Assembly (NCBI GenBank): GCA_934511365.1 | Contig: CAKSWC010000001.1 | Location: forward strand, 186,001-250,000 | Direction of reading: 5' to 3' | From: an uncultured Eubacteriales bacterium | Lineage (GTDB): Bacteria > Bacillota > Clostridia > Oscillospirales > Acutalibacteraceae | Length of the DNA stretch: 64,000 nt | Shown: positions 25,431 to 33,919 of the stretch, piece after piece | Position numbering within the stretch: position 1 is the first letter of the stretch | How the letters are laid out: each line of letters starts with the position of its first letter | Program-made: the position numbers and the translations under genes | Notes under the pieces: model-generated | What the model saw: only the letters and a program-made list of their open reading frames with translations | What the model was told of the DNA's origin: nothing | Database searches by the model: none

Positions 25431-26468
25431 TTAATCATCAATCCCGATGAGGTTTTTTCTGACCTCCTGCGCCGGAACGCCGTATTTGCAGCCCTCAATG
25501 ATGCGGACAAGGTTCATCGCCTCGTCCTGGGAAAGCAGCAGATAGCACAGCATAACCACCGGCGGATAAGAGGAGAATCTGATTTCTTTTTTGCAAAAAG
25601 CGTGGAGAAAGAACGCAAGCTCCTTTTCAAGGTCAGCTTCCTTTTTTGAAACGCTTTTATACGGCGTTTTTTCAAGCTCAGACGTGAACTCTTCAACGCT
25701 TCTGCAATTTTTGAGCCGCTTAACGGCGCTTTCCGAAAGGAGAGTAACGCCGCCCGGTTCGCTGAATGCACCGGCAAGAGACTCAACGCTCTGCGGATAA
25801 TACTTGAGCGCACGCCAGAAAGCAGAAAGCTTTTTGCAGTCAAGACTGCGCGCAGCCACTCCCATTATCGCCTCGCGCTCGCTTTTTGAGCCGCACTTTT
25901 TAACAAGCACCCGAAACTCTTTTTCAAAATACGCATTAAAAGCCATTTCAAAAGTCAGATAACTTTTTTTCGGGTTTTCAAGGCAGCGCCTATAGAGCTT
26001 TCCATAGCGGGTTTTGTCAAGCGACAGAGCAATTTCTTCAAATGAATCCGCTTTTCCGAGTGCAAAAAGGTCAATGCCCAGGTGCTTATCCACAAACGGG
26101 TGAACCTGAAGAAGATATGACTGCGTTTTTTTTGAGAACATCAGCAGTGTGCAGCGCAGAATCTGTTCAACCTCGGTTTTCATAATAAAGTATTTGTAAA
26201 ACTCGTCGCCAATCGCAAGCTCATAGCGGCACAGAGCGCCGAACCTTGAAAAGCGGAATTTTTGAACAAGGTCCTCAAGCGTCCTCGGCGGAAAATCGCT
26301 GAGCTTTGAGTCTGAAAGCTCTTTTGAGTATTCGGTATTTGCTTTAAGATAAGACGCAATCTCATTTGAATTTTTGCACGCAAGCAGGGCGTCATACTGC
26401 TGCCTTGAAAGCCGCTTTCCGTAAAACGCTCTGGAAAGGGCAAGAACGGCATTTGAAGCCTTTGACAC
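25431..26468 (-). CDS. ntpC: V-type ATPase subunit C (AC39/d)
   Basis: This 345-residue alpha-helical subunit couples the central stalk to the K ring. It begins SKASNAVLALSRAFYGKRL, typical of the AC39 family. GTG 26468 is set as start because GGAGGTGA lies 8 bases before it; GTG 26477 has no spacing. It precedes ntpI by 14 bases. Confidence 0.9.
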   Translation of the reverse strand: MSKASNAVLALSRAFYGKRLSRQQYDALLACKNSNEIASYLKANTEYSKELSDSKLSDFPPRTLEDLVQKFRFSRFGALCRYELAIGDEFYKYFIMKTEVEQILRCTLLMFSKKTQSYLLQVHPFVDKHLGIDLFALGKADSFEEIALSLDKTRYGKLYRRCLENPKKSYLTFEMAFNAYFEKEFRVLVKKCGSKSEREAIMGVAARSLDCKKLSAFWRALKYYPQSVESLAGAFSEPGGVTLLSESAVKRLKNCRSVEEFTSELEKTPYKSVSKKEADLEKELAFFLHAFCKKEIRFSSYPPVVMLCYLLLSQDEAMNLVRIIEGCKYGVPAQEVRKNLIGIDD

Positions 26469-26489
26469 ACAACTCACCTCCGGCGCCTT

Positions 26490-26801
26490 TTATCCGTTGA
26501 TAATGTTTTCAACCGCCTCATTCACCCAGCGGTCGCAGTTTTTTTCAAAAACGGCACAGAGGCGAACAACGGCCGCTTCTTCCTTTTCGGCGATTGCTTT
26601 TTCTGTTTCTTCAAGTTCAGAAAGCGCAGCCTTTTTCATTTTTTCGGCCTGCTCAAGGAATTCACAGTCGTTTTCCTCGCGCAGCTTCTGCTTTTTTTCG
26701 TCAAGCTCTTTAACCGCGGCAACACGCGCTTCGGCGGCATTTTCAACGCTTTTGCGCGCTGTTCTGTCAACCTCAATGAGCTTTTTGATAAGGTCATCCA
26801 T
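26490..26801 (-). CDS. ntpF: V-type ATPase coiled-coil subunit (G/H type)
   Basis: The 103-residue, almost entirely coiled-coil protein is rich in Glu, Lys and Ala (EEAAVVRL; KMKKAALSELEETEKA). Its size and first position match the peripheral stalk partner of E, called ntpF in E. hirae and H elsewhere. Its start is overlapped by an upstream small frame, and AAAGGAGG precedes it. Confidence 0.85.
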   Translation of the reverse strand: MDDLIKKLIEVDRTARKSVENAAEARVAAVKELDEKKQKLREENDCEFLEQAEKMKKAALSELEETEKAIAEKEEAAVVRLCAVFEKNCDRWVNEAVENIING

Positions 26802-26865
26802 TATCGGCGCCTCCTTTTCTCATATAACCTCCGATTGAATCAAGACTGTAAATATACTCTCGCAT
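26794..26865 (-). CDS. Candidate 23-codon leader frame before the V-ATPase operon
   Basis: An ATG at 26865 is preceded by GGAGAGA and encodes MREYIYSLDSIGGYMRKGG plus four residues. It stops at TGA 26794-26796, overlapping the ntpF start codon. An internal ATG at 26823 has its own GGAGG. It may couple translation into ntpF rather than encode a functional peptide. No homologue is recognised. Confidence 0.35.
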   Translation of the reverse strand: MREYIYSLDSIGGYMRKGGADNG

Positions 26866-26952
26866 TTGCTCTCTCCGGCCAATCAGCGGTTACCTTAATA
26901 CTGAACGGGGAAGAACGGAATATGCCCCGATTATCCCCGAACTATGGCAATT

Positions 26953-26980
26953 ATTATATCACTATTTTTTTTTTAATCAA
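26953..26980 (-). promoter_or_regulatory. Sigma-A promoter of the V-ATPase operon
   Basis: TTGATT (26975-26980), 16 bases, TATAAT (26953-26958) on the minus strand. The leader of about 145 bases contains an inverted repeat CGGGGA...TCCCCG. The 334-base gap 26802-27135 holds this leader, the small frame and the next promoter. Confidence 0.75.
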
Positions 26981-27075
26981 GCGTAAAAAATAAAATATCG
27001 TATGCAAAAGCAACAATTATAGTGTGATGTAAGAATCAAAAAATCGCTTTTCAGCCAAATCGTTTGACCTGTCAC

Positions 27076-27104
27076 TTGAACCGCCTTCAATAATGTGGTA
27101 CTAT
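27076..27104 (+). promoter_or_regulatory. Sigma-A promoter of the FkbM methyltransferase gene
   Basis: TTGAAC (27076-27081), 17 bases, TACTAT (27099-27104). The start site would be about 27111, just upstream of the chosen start. Confidence 0.7.
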
Positions 27105-27135
27105 GTAATAAATGTGTCATGGCAGGTGGAATAAA

Positions 27136-28188
27136 TTGACAAGAAAGATTAATGAACCCGAACTTTGGAGCGTTCTTGAAAAGGAAAAACTGCCCCTTCT
27201 GCTTTACGGAATGGGCAACGGCGCGGATATGATTATTGACGAGCTCGAGAAAAGAGGGCTTTGCTTTGCGGACACCTTTGCAAGCGACGGCTTTGTCAGA
27301 GGTCAGCTTTTCCACGGAAAAAAGGTTCTCTCCCTCTCTCAGGCTGAGGAAAAATACGGCGAATTTGTGGTTCTCATGACCTTTGCCGTTCATGACGAAA
27401 AAACGCTCGACTTTGTGAAAGAGCTTTCAAAAAAGCACCGCCTCTATTCCCCCACCGTTCCGGTTGCCGGAAAAGGACTTTTTACCCTCGAATATATCAA
27501 AGAAAACGAGGAGCGCTTTGACCGTGCATACTCCCTCCTTGCGGACGAAAAATCAAAAGCTACGTTTCTTGATGTTCTGAACTTCAAGGTCAGCGGAAAA
27601 CCAAAGTATCTTTTTTCCTGCCAAAGCGAAAAAAGCGAGGCATATGAAAACATTTTAAAGCTTTCCTCAAACGAAACAATAGCCGACCTCGGCGCGTATG
27701 ACGGAGACACGATAAGGGAGTTTCTGCGTTATACAGGCGGAAAATACGGGCATATTTTTGCCTTTGAGCCGGACGGAAAGAATTTCAAAAAGCTCGTTCA
27801 AAAAACGGACGGAATGGAGGAGCTTTCGCTTTTTAATCTCGGTGCATGGAGCAAAAAGGAGACTCTGCTTTTTGAAAAAAAGGCCGGGCGCAACTCACGC
27901 AAAAGCACCGGCGGCGTTCCAATGAGCTTTGACAGCGTTGACAACATTATAAAGACGCCGCTAAGCTTCATAAAAATGGACATTGAAGGAGCGGAGCTGA
28001 ACGCACTCGACGGGGCAAAGGAAGCAATAAAAAAATATAAGCCCAAGCTTTATGTCTGCGCCTATCACCGAAACGAGGATTTTTTTGCCCTCCCGGAAAA
28101 GATTCTTTCCCTCAACCCGGATTACAAAATATTTCTGCGCCACCACCCGTATATTCCCGCGTGGGAAACAAACTTTTACTGCGTATAA
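27136..28188 (+). CDS. FkbM family S-adenosylmethionine methyltransferase
   Basis: The 350-residue protein has an N-terminal Rossmann-like part (LPLLLYGMGNGADMI, about 18-100) and a C-terminal methyltransferase domain. Motif I is ETIADLGAYDGDT, followed by FAFEPDGKNF and the FkbM signature FIKMDIEGAELNALDGA. FkbM enzymes O-methylate sugars and polyketides. Start TTG 27136 is chosen because GGTGG precedes it. An ATG at 27112 would nearly coincide with the predicted transcription start. It is monocistronic. The N-terminal domain resembles sugar-processing proteins, so a saccharide substrate is plausible. Confidence 0.87.
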   Translation: MTRKINEPELWSVLEKEKLPLLLYGMGNGADMIIDELEKRGLCFADTFASDGFVRGQLFHGKKVLSLSQAEEKYGEFVVLMTFAVHDEKTLDFVKELSKKHRLYSPTVPVAGKGLFTLEYIKENEERFDRAYSLLADEKSKATFLDVLNFKVSGKPKYLFSCQSEKSEAYENILKLSSNETIADLGAYDGDTIREFLRYTGGKYGHIFAFEPDGKNFKKLVQKTDGMEELSLFNLGAWSKKETLLFEKKAGRNSRKSTGGVPMSFDSVDNIIKTPLSFIKMDIEGAELNALDGAKEAIKKYKPKLYVCAYHRNEDFFALPEKILSLNPDYKIFLRHHPYIPAWETNFYCV

Positions 28189-28193
28189 AATTG

Positions 28194-28224
28194 CCGCACG
28201 TCTGCAAAATAAGCAAACGTGCGG
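28194..28224. terminator. Bidirectional hairpin between convergent genes
   Basis: CCGCACGT (28194-28201) pairs with ACGTGCGG (28217-28224), with an inner TGC/GCA pairing. T-rich flanks on each strand are weak. Confidence 0.6.
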
Positions 28225-28236
28225 TTATTGCTATAT

Positions 28237-29640
28237 TTATTCGTTGTCGGCAAGCTTTCTTCCCATAAGGACACCCATAACGGAGGCCATCATAAGTCCC
28301 CTTGTCCAGCCGCTTGAGTCGCCGAGGCAGTGCAGACCTTTGATGCTTGTGTTGAAGTCCTCGTCCATCTTGATGCGGTTGCTGTAAAACTTCAGCTCCG
28401 GAGAGTAAAGCAGCGTTTCCGTTGAGGCAAAGCCCTCAACAACGTGATCCATCGCCTTGATGAAGTTGATGATGTTCGTCATTGCTCTGTACGGCATTGC
28501 GGCAGTGATATCACCTGCAACGGCGTCCGGAAGAGTCGGACGGACGTTGGACTGCATCAGCTCCTTTTCCCATGTGCGCTTTCCGTCAAGGATATCGCCA
28601 AAGCGCTGAACAAGAATGTGACCTGTTCCGAGCATATTTGTAAGCTCGCCAACCTTCTGGGCATAGGCTATCGGCTGATTGAACGGATAGCTGAAATTGT
28701 GGGAGCAAAGGATTGCAAGGTTGGTGTTATCGCTCTTGAGTTCCTTGAACGAATGGCCGTTAACAACCGCAAGGTCATTATCGTAGTTTTCCTGGCTGAC
28801 AAAGCCGCCCGGATTTTGGCAGAAAGTTCTGACCTTGTTTTTGAACGGCTGCGGATATCCGATAAGCTTTGATTCATAAAGCGTTTCGTTAACTTTTTCC
28901 ATGATCTCGTTTCTGACCTCAACACGGACGCCGATGTCAACCGTTCCGGGCTGGTGCGCAATTCCGTATTCCGCGCAGAGGGTTTCAAGCCATTCGGCTC
29001 CCCTTCTTCCGGTTGCAACAATGGTGCTTTCGGCAAGAATCTCCGTTTCGTGACCACCCTTGCTGTCCTTGAGGCGGACGCCCTTGCATTCGTTGCCCTC
29101 AAGAATAAGGTCATAGCATTCATAGCCAAACATCATTTCAACGCCGTTTTTCAAAAGGTACTGCTCAATGGCGTAATAAATTCCCTGAGCCTTTTCCGTT
29201 CCCATATGGCGAATCGGGCAGTCAACAAGCTTGAGTCCGGCCTGAATGGCCTTGATGCGGATTTCCTTTTTTCCGAGGGTGTTTTCAAGGCCCTCAATAT
29301 GTTCGTCCGCACCAAACTCAAGATATATTTTATCCGCGTAATCAATGGTTTCCTGCGCTTTTTGCGCGCCGATGAGAGTCGGGAGATCACCGCCGACTTC
29401 ATAGCAGAGGGAGAGCTTTCCGTCTGAAAACGCGCCGGCACCGGAAAAGCCGGTGGTAATGTGGCAATACGGCTTGCAGGAAACGCAGACCTTGGTCTTG
29501 TCCTTGGGGCAGTGTCTGTTTTCAACAGCCTGCCCTTTTTCAACGATCATAATGCTTTTTTTTGAGCCTTTTTTGATCATTTCAATCGCGGTGAAAATTC
29601 CCGCAGGGCCTGCGCCAATGATTACAACGTCTTTTTTCAT
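28237..29640 (-). CDS. FAD-dependent oxidoreductase (COG2509 type)
   Basis: This 467-residue flavoprotein begins with the dinucleotide motif VVIIGAGPAGIF. A Cys-rich loop follows (CPKDKTKVCVSCKPYC) next to GFSGAGAFSDGKLSL, which together mark the COG2509 family of uncharacterised FAD dehydrogenases. Later motifs are VATGRRG and HCLGDSSGWTRGL, the last for FAD binding. It is cytosolic with no signal. Start ATG 29640 follows AAGGAGG; an upstream in-frame ATG at 29685 is not preferred. The substrate is unknown. Confidence 0.9.
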   Translation of the reverse strand: MKKDVVIIGAGPAGIFTAIEMIKKGSKKSIMIVEKGQAVENRHCPKDKTKVCVSCKPYCHITTGFSGAGAFSDGKLSLCYEVGGDLPTLIGAQKAQETIDYADKIYLEFGADEHIEGLENTLGKKEIRIKAIQAGLKLVDCPIRHMGTEKAQGIYYAIEQYLLKNGVEMMFGYECYDLILEGNECKGVRLKDSKGGHETEILAESTIVATGRRGAEWLETLCAEYGIAHQPGTVDIGVRVEVRNEIMEKVNETLYESKLIGYPQPFKNKVRTFCQNPGGFVSQENYDNDLAVVNGHSFKELKSDNTNLAILCSHNFSYPFNQPIAYAQKVGELTNMLGTGHILVQRFGDILDGKRTWEKELMQSNVRPTLPDAVAGDITAAMPYRAMTNIINFIKAMDHVVEGFASTETLLYSPELKFYSNRIKMDEDFNTSIKGLHCLGDSSGWTRGLMMASVMGVLMGRKLADNE

Positions 29641-29703
29641 GTTGGTATCCTCCTTGTAAACATAGAAACAGCACGGTTCAAGCAACGCAAACCATGCTGA
29701 TTA

Positions 29704-29733
29704 ATTATACCACGGTCAGGCGCTCAAAGTCAA
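29704..29733 (-). promoter_or_regulatory. Promoter of the FAD oxidoreductase gene
   Basis: TTGACT (29728-29733), 18 bases, TATAAT (29704-29709) on the minus strand. Confidence 0.75.
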
Positions 29734-29752
29734 GCCCGGCAAAGCGTTTCTC

Positions 29753-29781
29753 TTGACTAATTTTATTAAGAATAGTATAAT
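29753..29781 (+). promoter_or_regulatory. Promoter of the rfbC-rfbD operon
   Basis: TTGACT (29753-29758), 17 bases, TATAAT (29776-29781), arranged divergently from the neighbouring minus-strand promoter. Confidence 0.85.
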
Positions 29782-29827
29782 TCAAAGCGGTTGAATCTCA
29801 ACTTTATTATGAAAGGTCTGCATATAT

Positions 29828-30385
29828 ATGGAAATTAAGGAAACCTCAATTCCGGACGTCAAGCTCGTTATTCCGGACGTTTTCGGTGACAACAGAGGCT
29901 GGTTTTATGAATCGTATAACTACGAAAAGTTTTGTTCGCTCGGCATTGAGACGGTTTTTGTTCAAGATAACCGCTCTTTTTCCCAAAAGAAAGGAACGCT
30001 GAGAGGACTCCACTTTCAGAAATCCCCGAAAGCACAAACAAAGCTGCTTTGCTGCACACGGGGTGAAATTCTTGACGTTGCCGTTGACCTGAGAAAAGGC
30101 TCACCGACTTATCTCAAATGGGTCTGCGCTCACCTTTCCGCAGAAAACAAGCACTTCCTTTATATTCCGAAAGGCTTTGCTCACGGATTTGTTACCCTCA
30201 CCGATGACGTTGAGGTGCTTTATAAGGTTGACGATTATTATTCAAAAGAAAATGACCGCAGCATTCGCTTTGACGATGAAAGCATCGGCGTTGACTGGGG
30301 AATTTCCGACCCAATCCTTTCGCAAAAGGATATAAACGCACCGTTGCTTAAAGACAGCGATGTCAACTTTGTTTACGGAGAGTGA
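29828..30385 (+). CDS. rfbC: dTDP-4-dehydrorhamnose 3,5-epimerase
   Basis: This 185-residue cupin-fold enzyme epimerises C3 and C5 of dTDP-4-keto-6-deoxyglucose in dTDP-L-rhamnose synthesis. The core QDNRSFSQKKGTLRGLHFQ contains the catalytic His region. KGFAHGFVTL and the later DWG motif are conserved. The ribosome site is GAAAGG, and rfbD follows 5 bases after the stop. rfbA and rfbB are not in the window. Confidence 0.95.
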   Translation: MEIKETSIPDVKLVIPDVFGDNRGWFYESYNYEKFCSLGIETVFVQDNRSFSQKKGTLRGLHFQKSPKAQTKLLCCTRGEILDVAVDLRKGSPTYLKWVCAHLSAENKHFLYIPKGFAHGFVTLTDDVEVLYKVDDYYSKENDRSIRFDDESIGVDWGISDPILSQKDINAPLLKDSDVNFVYGE

Positions 30386-30390
30386 GAAAA

Positions 30391-31233
30391 ATGATTCTTG
30401 TAACCGGTGCCGGCGGTCAGCTCGGCGGAGACGTTTGCCGCCTTTTGGAAGCCGAAAAAAAGGCTTTCATCCCAACCGATGCCGACACGCTTGACATTAC
30501 GGACGAAAATGCCGTTAAGGCTTTTTTTGAAGCAAACAGCATTGACGCCGTTATTCATTGTGCGGCGTACACCGCCGTTGACAAAGCCGAGGACGAAAGG
30601 GAAAAATGCTTCCTTGTTAACAAAACGGGAACAAAAAACCTTGCACGCTGCGCACAATCGCAGGGAGCAAAAATGCTTTATGTCAGCACTGACTATGTTT
30701 TCGGCGGAAACGGTGATTCCCCTTTCAATGTTAACGATCCGAAAGGGCCGCTTAACAGCTACGGTGAAAGCAAGCTTGAGGGCGAGCAGGCCGTGCTTGA
30801 AAGCTGCAAAAGGTTTTTCATTGTCCGCACTTCATGGGTGTTCGGAGAAAAGAACACAAACTTCATTGCAACAATGCTGCGCCTTTCAAAAACACATGGC
30901 GAACTGAACGTCGTCAATGACCAAGTCGGCTCTCCAACCTACTCAAAACACCTTGCAAATCTTCTTTGCAAAATGATTGAAACGGAAAAGTTCGGCGTCT
31001 ATCACGCAACAAACGAGGGCTTCTGCTCATGGGCTCAGCTTGCCCGGGAAACTTTTCTGATTGCAAAAAAGAGCACAAAAGTCAACCCTGTCAAATCAGA
31101 GGAATACAAAACAAGAGCCAAAAGGCCGCTCAACTCCCGGCTTTCAAAAGCCTCTCTTGACCTTGCAGGCTTTGAACGGCTCCCCTCATGGGAAGCGGCC
31201 GTCAGAGAATATCTTTCAAACATTTCTGAATGA
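30391..31233 (+). CDS. rfbD: dTDP-4-dehydrorhamnose reductase
   Basis: The 280-residue short-chain dehydrogenase reduces the final intermediate to dTDP-L-rhamnose with NAD(P)H. It has the NAD-binding motif TGAGGQLGGDV, the active-site segment VSTDYVFGG and YGESKLEGE. The ATG at 30391 follows GGAG in the rfbC stop region. It ends at a strong bidirectional terminator, so rfbCD is the whole operon. Confidence 0.95.
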   Translation: MILVTGAGGQLGGDVCRLLEAEKKAFIPTDADTLDITDENAVKAFFEANSIDAVIHCAAYTAVDKAEDEREKCFLVNKTGTKNLARCAQSQGAKMLYVSTDYVFGGNGDSPFNVNDPKGPLNSYGESKLEGEQAVLESCKRFFIVRTSWVFGEKNTNFIATMLRLSKTHGELNVVNDQVGSPTYSKHLANLLCKMIETEKFGVYHATNEGFCSWAQLARETFLIAKKSTKVNPVKSEEYKTRAKRPLNSRLSKASLDLAGFERLPSWEAAVREYLSNISE

Positions 31234-31245
31234 TGCAAAAAAGAT

Positions 31246-31290
31246 ACTCCGTAAAAAGGCAGTTAACGCTTTTTTACGGAGTTTGTTTTA
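31246..31290. terminator. Bidirectional terminator between rfbD and the SGNH gene
   Basis: ACTCCGTAAAAA (31246-31257) pairs with TTTTTACGGAGT (31271-31282). The plus strand runs into TTGTTTTA, the minus strand into ATCTTTTTTGC. Confidence 0.85.
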
Positions 31291-31297
31291 TCTTATT

Positions 31298-32878
31298 TTA
31301 TCTTTTTGCCGCAGCAAAAAGCTTTTTTGCGCCGCTTGCAATGTTCTTTCTGACGTTGGCCGAAAGCTCACGGCCGTCGGGAAGGGCGTTGATGAGCTTA
31401 TCGAGCAATCTCTGGAGCGGGCCGAACTCAACGCGCATTGTTGAAAGAAGCTGGCGCACAATCAAAAGAACATTTCTGAATTTAACAAGTCTTTCGTTCT
31501 TCTTTGCCTGCCTGGTTTCGGTATAAGGATCAATATCGAGAATTTCCGAAGCGGTGCGTGCGCCGGAAACGCCAAAAACCTGCTCAACATCAATGCAGTC
31601 GGCAAAGGCAAGGGCGCCGATTTCGGTGAAGTGGATTCCGTCCTTTGTGAACTGCTTGATGAATGCAGTCGGGTTCTGCGGCTGAGCAAGGCAGTCGGAG
31701 TTCACGCAGCCATCGGCAACATCATTGGTCTTGATCCACTCGTTGACCTCATCGCACATTTCCTGGAGCTCTTTCTTCCAGATAATGTCATTTTTGTTTC
31801 CAAGAATATCGCGGACATAGCCGTTCCACGGAGTGATTTCCATGAAGAAAATCTTCTTTCCGTTTTCGTGTGCGGCTTCGGCAAGCTTTTTGTATCCCTC
31901 AATTATCTCCTCAGCCGAAACATACGGAGCATCTTTACCCATGCTTTTTGACGAGGGATGGAGAATATCGTTAACGCCGATTTTAACAATTATGCACTCG
32001 CAGCCGGTAATATTCAGCGCATCGCGCGTGAATCTATCCATAACCGGGTCGCCGTAAAGATTTCCGATAAGTCCGGTTCCTTTATAGAAAAGGCGGTTAC
32101 CCATGATGCCGGTGTTAATAACGCCGATATCGTCTCTTCCCGCGTCAACAAGGCGGCCGGAAAGGTAGCCGGTCATGCCGTTAACAAGGGTTGAATCTCC
32201 AATGAAAGCCGCGGAATATGCGGTTTCGGACTCGGTATAGCTGTCAATCGCGGTGAGGAACGGAATAATATGATAAGCGTTGCTGCCGGTTGCAATGCTG
32301 ATTTCGGAGGGGTTAACCATGTGGCCAAGGTCATCGTTTCCGCGGACGGCTCTTGAAAAATATGTTTTTCCGCAGAAAAGGCCGACCGTTTTGATTGGGG
32401 TCTCCTCGGCAATATACATGCTGACGGTGAGCCTTTCAAGCGCAGAGGTCTTGATGTTCACCTCGTCCGACCAAACGGTTTCTCCGGCAGGGATAACAAG
32501 CTTTTTGCTTCCGCCGAATCTGAGCGTAACCTCAGTGTCGGTCAAAACCGCGCCGTTTTCCGATGTATCGGTTTTTGCAACAAAGACATTGTCGATGGTA
32601 ACGTCGCGCTCACCGTATTCATTGGAAAACTTGAAGCGCAGCTTTTCGCCTGCGGTTGAAACGGTCAGTTCCGTCCTCAAAAGCGTTCCGGGGCTGACCT
32701 TTCCGTTAACGGTGAAGTTCGGGATATAATCGGCAAGCGAGATATAAAAATCAACCGGAGCCGTACCCCACGTTGCAATCCACTTTCCGCCTGAAACGGC
32801 ACCTGCCGGCAAAGCAAAGCAGCCGACAGCCAAAACCAAAGCCAAAATAAGCGCAGTGATCCTGTTCGTTTTCCTCAT
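31298..32878 (-). CDS. Secreted SGNH/GDSL esterase
   Basis: This 526-residue protein shares the fold and motif order of the SGNH-BIG2 protein at 7757-11152, minus the BIG2 domains. It has a signal peptide (1-28), an N-terminal beta domain (about 30-215), then the hydrolase domain with Ser229 in FIGDST, TGIMGNR, KIGVNDI and the Asp/His pair in DGIHFTE. After the catalytic domain, about 95 helical basic residues follow. This tail contains no BIG2 or anchor. It likely acts on an extracellular ester in the same niche. It is monocistronic with its own promoter. Confidence 0.92.
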   Translation of the reverse strand: MRKTNRITALILALVLAVGCFALPAGAVSGGKWIATWGTAPVDFYISLADYIPNFTVNGKVSPGTLLRTELTVSTAGEKLRFKFSNEYGERDVTIDNVFVAKTDTSENGAVLTDTEVTLRFGGSKKLVIPAGETVWSDEVNIKTSALERLTVSMYIAEETPIKTVGLFCGKTYFSRAVRGNDDLGHMVNPSEISIATGSNAYHIIPFLTAIDSYTESETAYSAAFIGDSTLVNGMTGYLSGRLVDAGRDDIGVINTGIMGNRLFYKGTGLIGNLYGDPVMDRFTRDALNITGCECIIVKIGVNDILHPSSKSMGKDAPYVSAEEIIEGYKKLAEAAHENGKKIFFMEITPWNGYVRDILGNKNDIIWKKELQEMCDEVNEWIKTNDVADGCVNSDCLAQPQNPTAFIKQFTKDGIHFTEIGALAFADCIDVEQVFGVSGARTASEILDIDPYTETRQAKKNERLVKFRNVLLIVRQLLSTMRVEFGPLQRLLDKLINALPDGRELSANVRKNIASGAKKLFAAAKR

Positions 32879-32951
32879 GACAATTCCTCCAAAAGGGTAA
32901 AATGCAAAGTCAAAGCGGACTTCTCCTCCAACCTTAGCTTATTATAATGAC

Positions 32952-32980
32952 ATTATAGCGCAAACTGTAATAAAAGTCAA
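32952..32980 (-). promoter_or_regulatory. Promoter of the second SGNH gene
   Basis: TTGACT (32975-32980), 17 bases, TATAAT (32952-32957) on the minus strand. Confidence 0.85.
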
Positions 32981-33035
32981 ACAAAGCGGATAACATTCAT
33001 TGTTTTTAGTCAAATGTTTATAAAAATTTTAAAAT

Positions 33036-33171
33036 GTGTCAAAAGCTGTAGCTTGCATTATAAAGAATTGTTAACAGTGCGACAAATGGCTATCATTTCC
33101 ATAATTAAAGAGAAATCCCGGCTCGAATCCGCAGGCCTTTCGGCCTTTGAACTGCGTGCCGGGGTGTTTTT
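33036..33171 (+). ncRNA. Candidate small RNA on the plus strand (speculative)
   Basis: The 300-base gap 32879-33178 has no gene on the plus strand. It does hold GTGTCA (33036-33041), 17 bases, TATAAA (33059-33064), and a terminator hairpin at 33117-33171. An RNA of about 100 bases could be made. The promoter is a moderate match, and the hairpin is also the terminator of the lysine transporter operon, so this is uncertain. Confidence 0.25.
33117..33171. terminator. Terminator of the lysine transporter operon (bidirectional)
   Basis: CCCGGC (33117-33122) pairs with GCCGGG (33158-33163), with inner GGCC and GCAG/CTGC pairings. The minus strand continues ATTTCTCTTTAATT, the plus strand TGTTTTT. 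Confidence 0.7.
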
Positions 33172-33178
33172 ATGAGTT

Positions 33179-33919
33179 TTATCTTCCAAGGAACCGGGAA
33201 AGGAAATCCCGTGTTTTTTGGTTTTGCGGATTTTCAAAGATGTCCTCCGGCTTTCCGTCCTCGCAGATTACGCCGTCAGCCATGAAAACAACGTGGGAGG
33301 AAACGTCTCTTGCAAAGGCCATTTCGTGAGTGACAACGATCATTGTCAGCCCCTCGCTCGCAAGATTGCGCATAACCTCAAGAACCTCACCGACCATCTG
33401 AGGGTCAAGGGCGCTTGTCGGCTCATCAAAAAGGAGAACTTCCGGTTCCATTGCAAGCGCACGGGCGATTGCGACACGCTGCTTTTGTCCGCCGGAAAGC
33501 TGAGAAGGCCTTGCCTCGATATACGGAGCCATTCCGACCTTTTCAAGATATTTCATTGCAATCTGCCTTGCTTCCTTGCGGCCACGCTTCAAAACGGAAA
33601 CCTGACCGGTGATGCAGTTTTCAAGAGCGGTCATATTATTGAAAAGATTAAACGATTGGAAAACCATTCCAACCTTGGCTCTGTATTTTGAAAGGCTCAA
33701 ATCGCCCGCCGTGATATCCTTTCCGTGATAAAGAATCTTTCCCTTTGTTGGCGTTTCAAGGAGGTTGATACAGCGCAGCATTGTGCTTTTTCCGCTGCCG
33801 GAGGCGCCGATTATGCTCAAAACATCGCCCTTTTCAACGCTGAGGTTAATACCCTTAAGAACGCTGTTTTTTCCAAAGCTTTTTTCAAGCCCAATAAGCT
33901 CAATTACCTTTTCAGCCAT
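33179..33919 (-). CDS. Amino acid ABC transporter ATP-binding protein (lysine-type)
   Basis: The 246-residue ATPase belongs to the polar amino acid importer family. Walker A is GASGSGKST, the signature is LSGGQKQR, and Walker B is [16 protein letters not shown] 33919 follows GGAGG and overlaps the permease end by 8 bases; an in-frame N-terminal extension to 34018 is not supported. It is the third gene of the riboswitch-controlled operon, so lysine is the predicted substrate. Confidence 0.95.
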   Translation of the reverse strand: MAEKVIELIGLEKSFGKNSVLKGINLSVEKGDVLSIIGASGSGKSTMLRCINLLETPTKGKILYHGKDITAGDLSLSKYRAKVGMVFQSFNLFNNMTALENCITGQVSVLKRGRKEARQIAMKYLEKVGMAPYIEARPSQLSGGQKQRVAIARALAMEPEVLLFDEPTSALDPQMVGEVLEVMRNLASEGLTMIVVTHEMAFARDVSSHVVFMADGVICEDGKPEDIFENPQNQKTRDFLSRFLGR

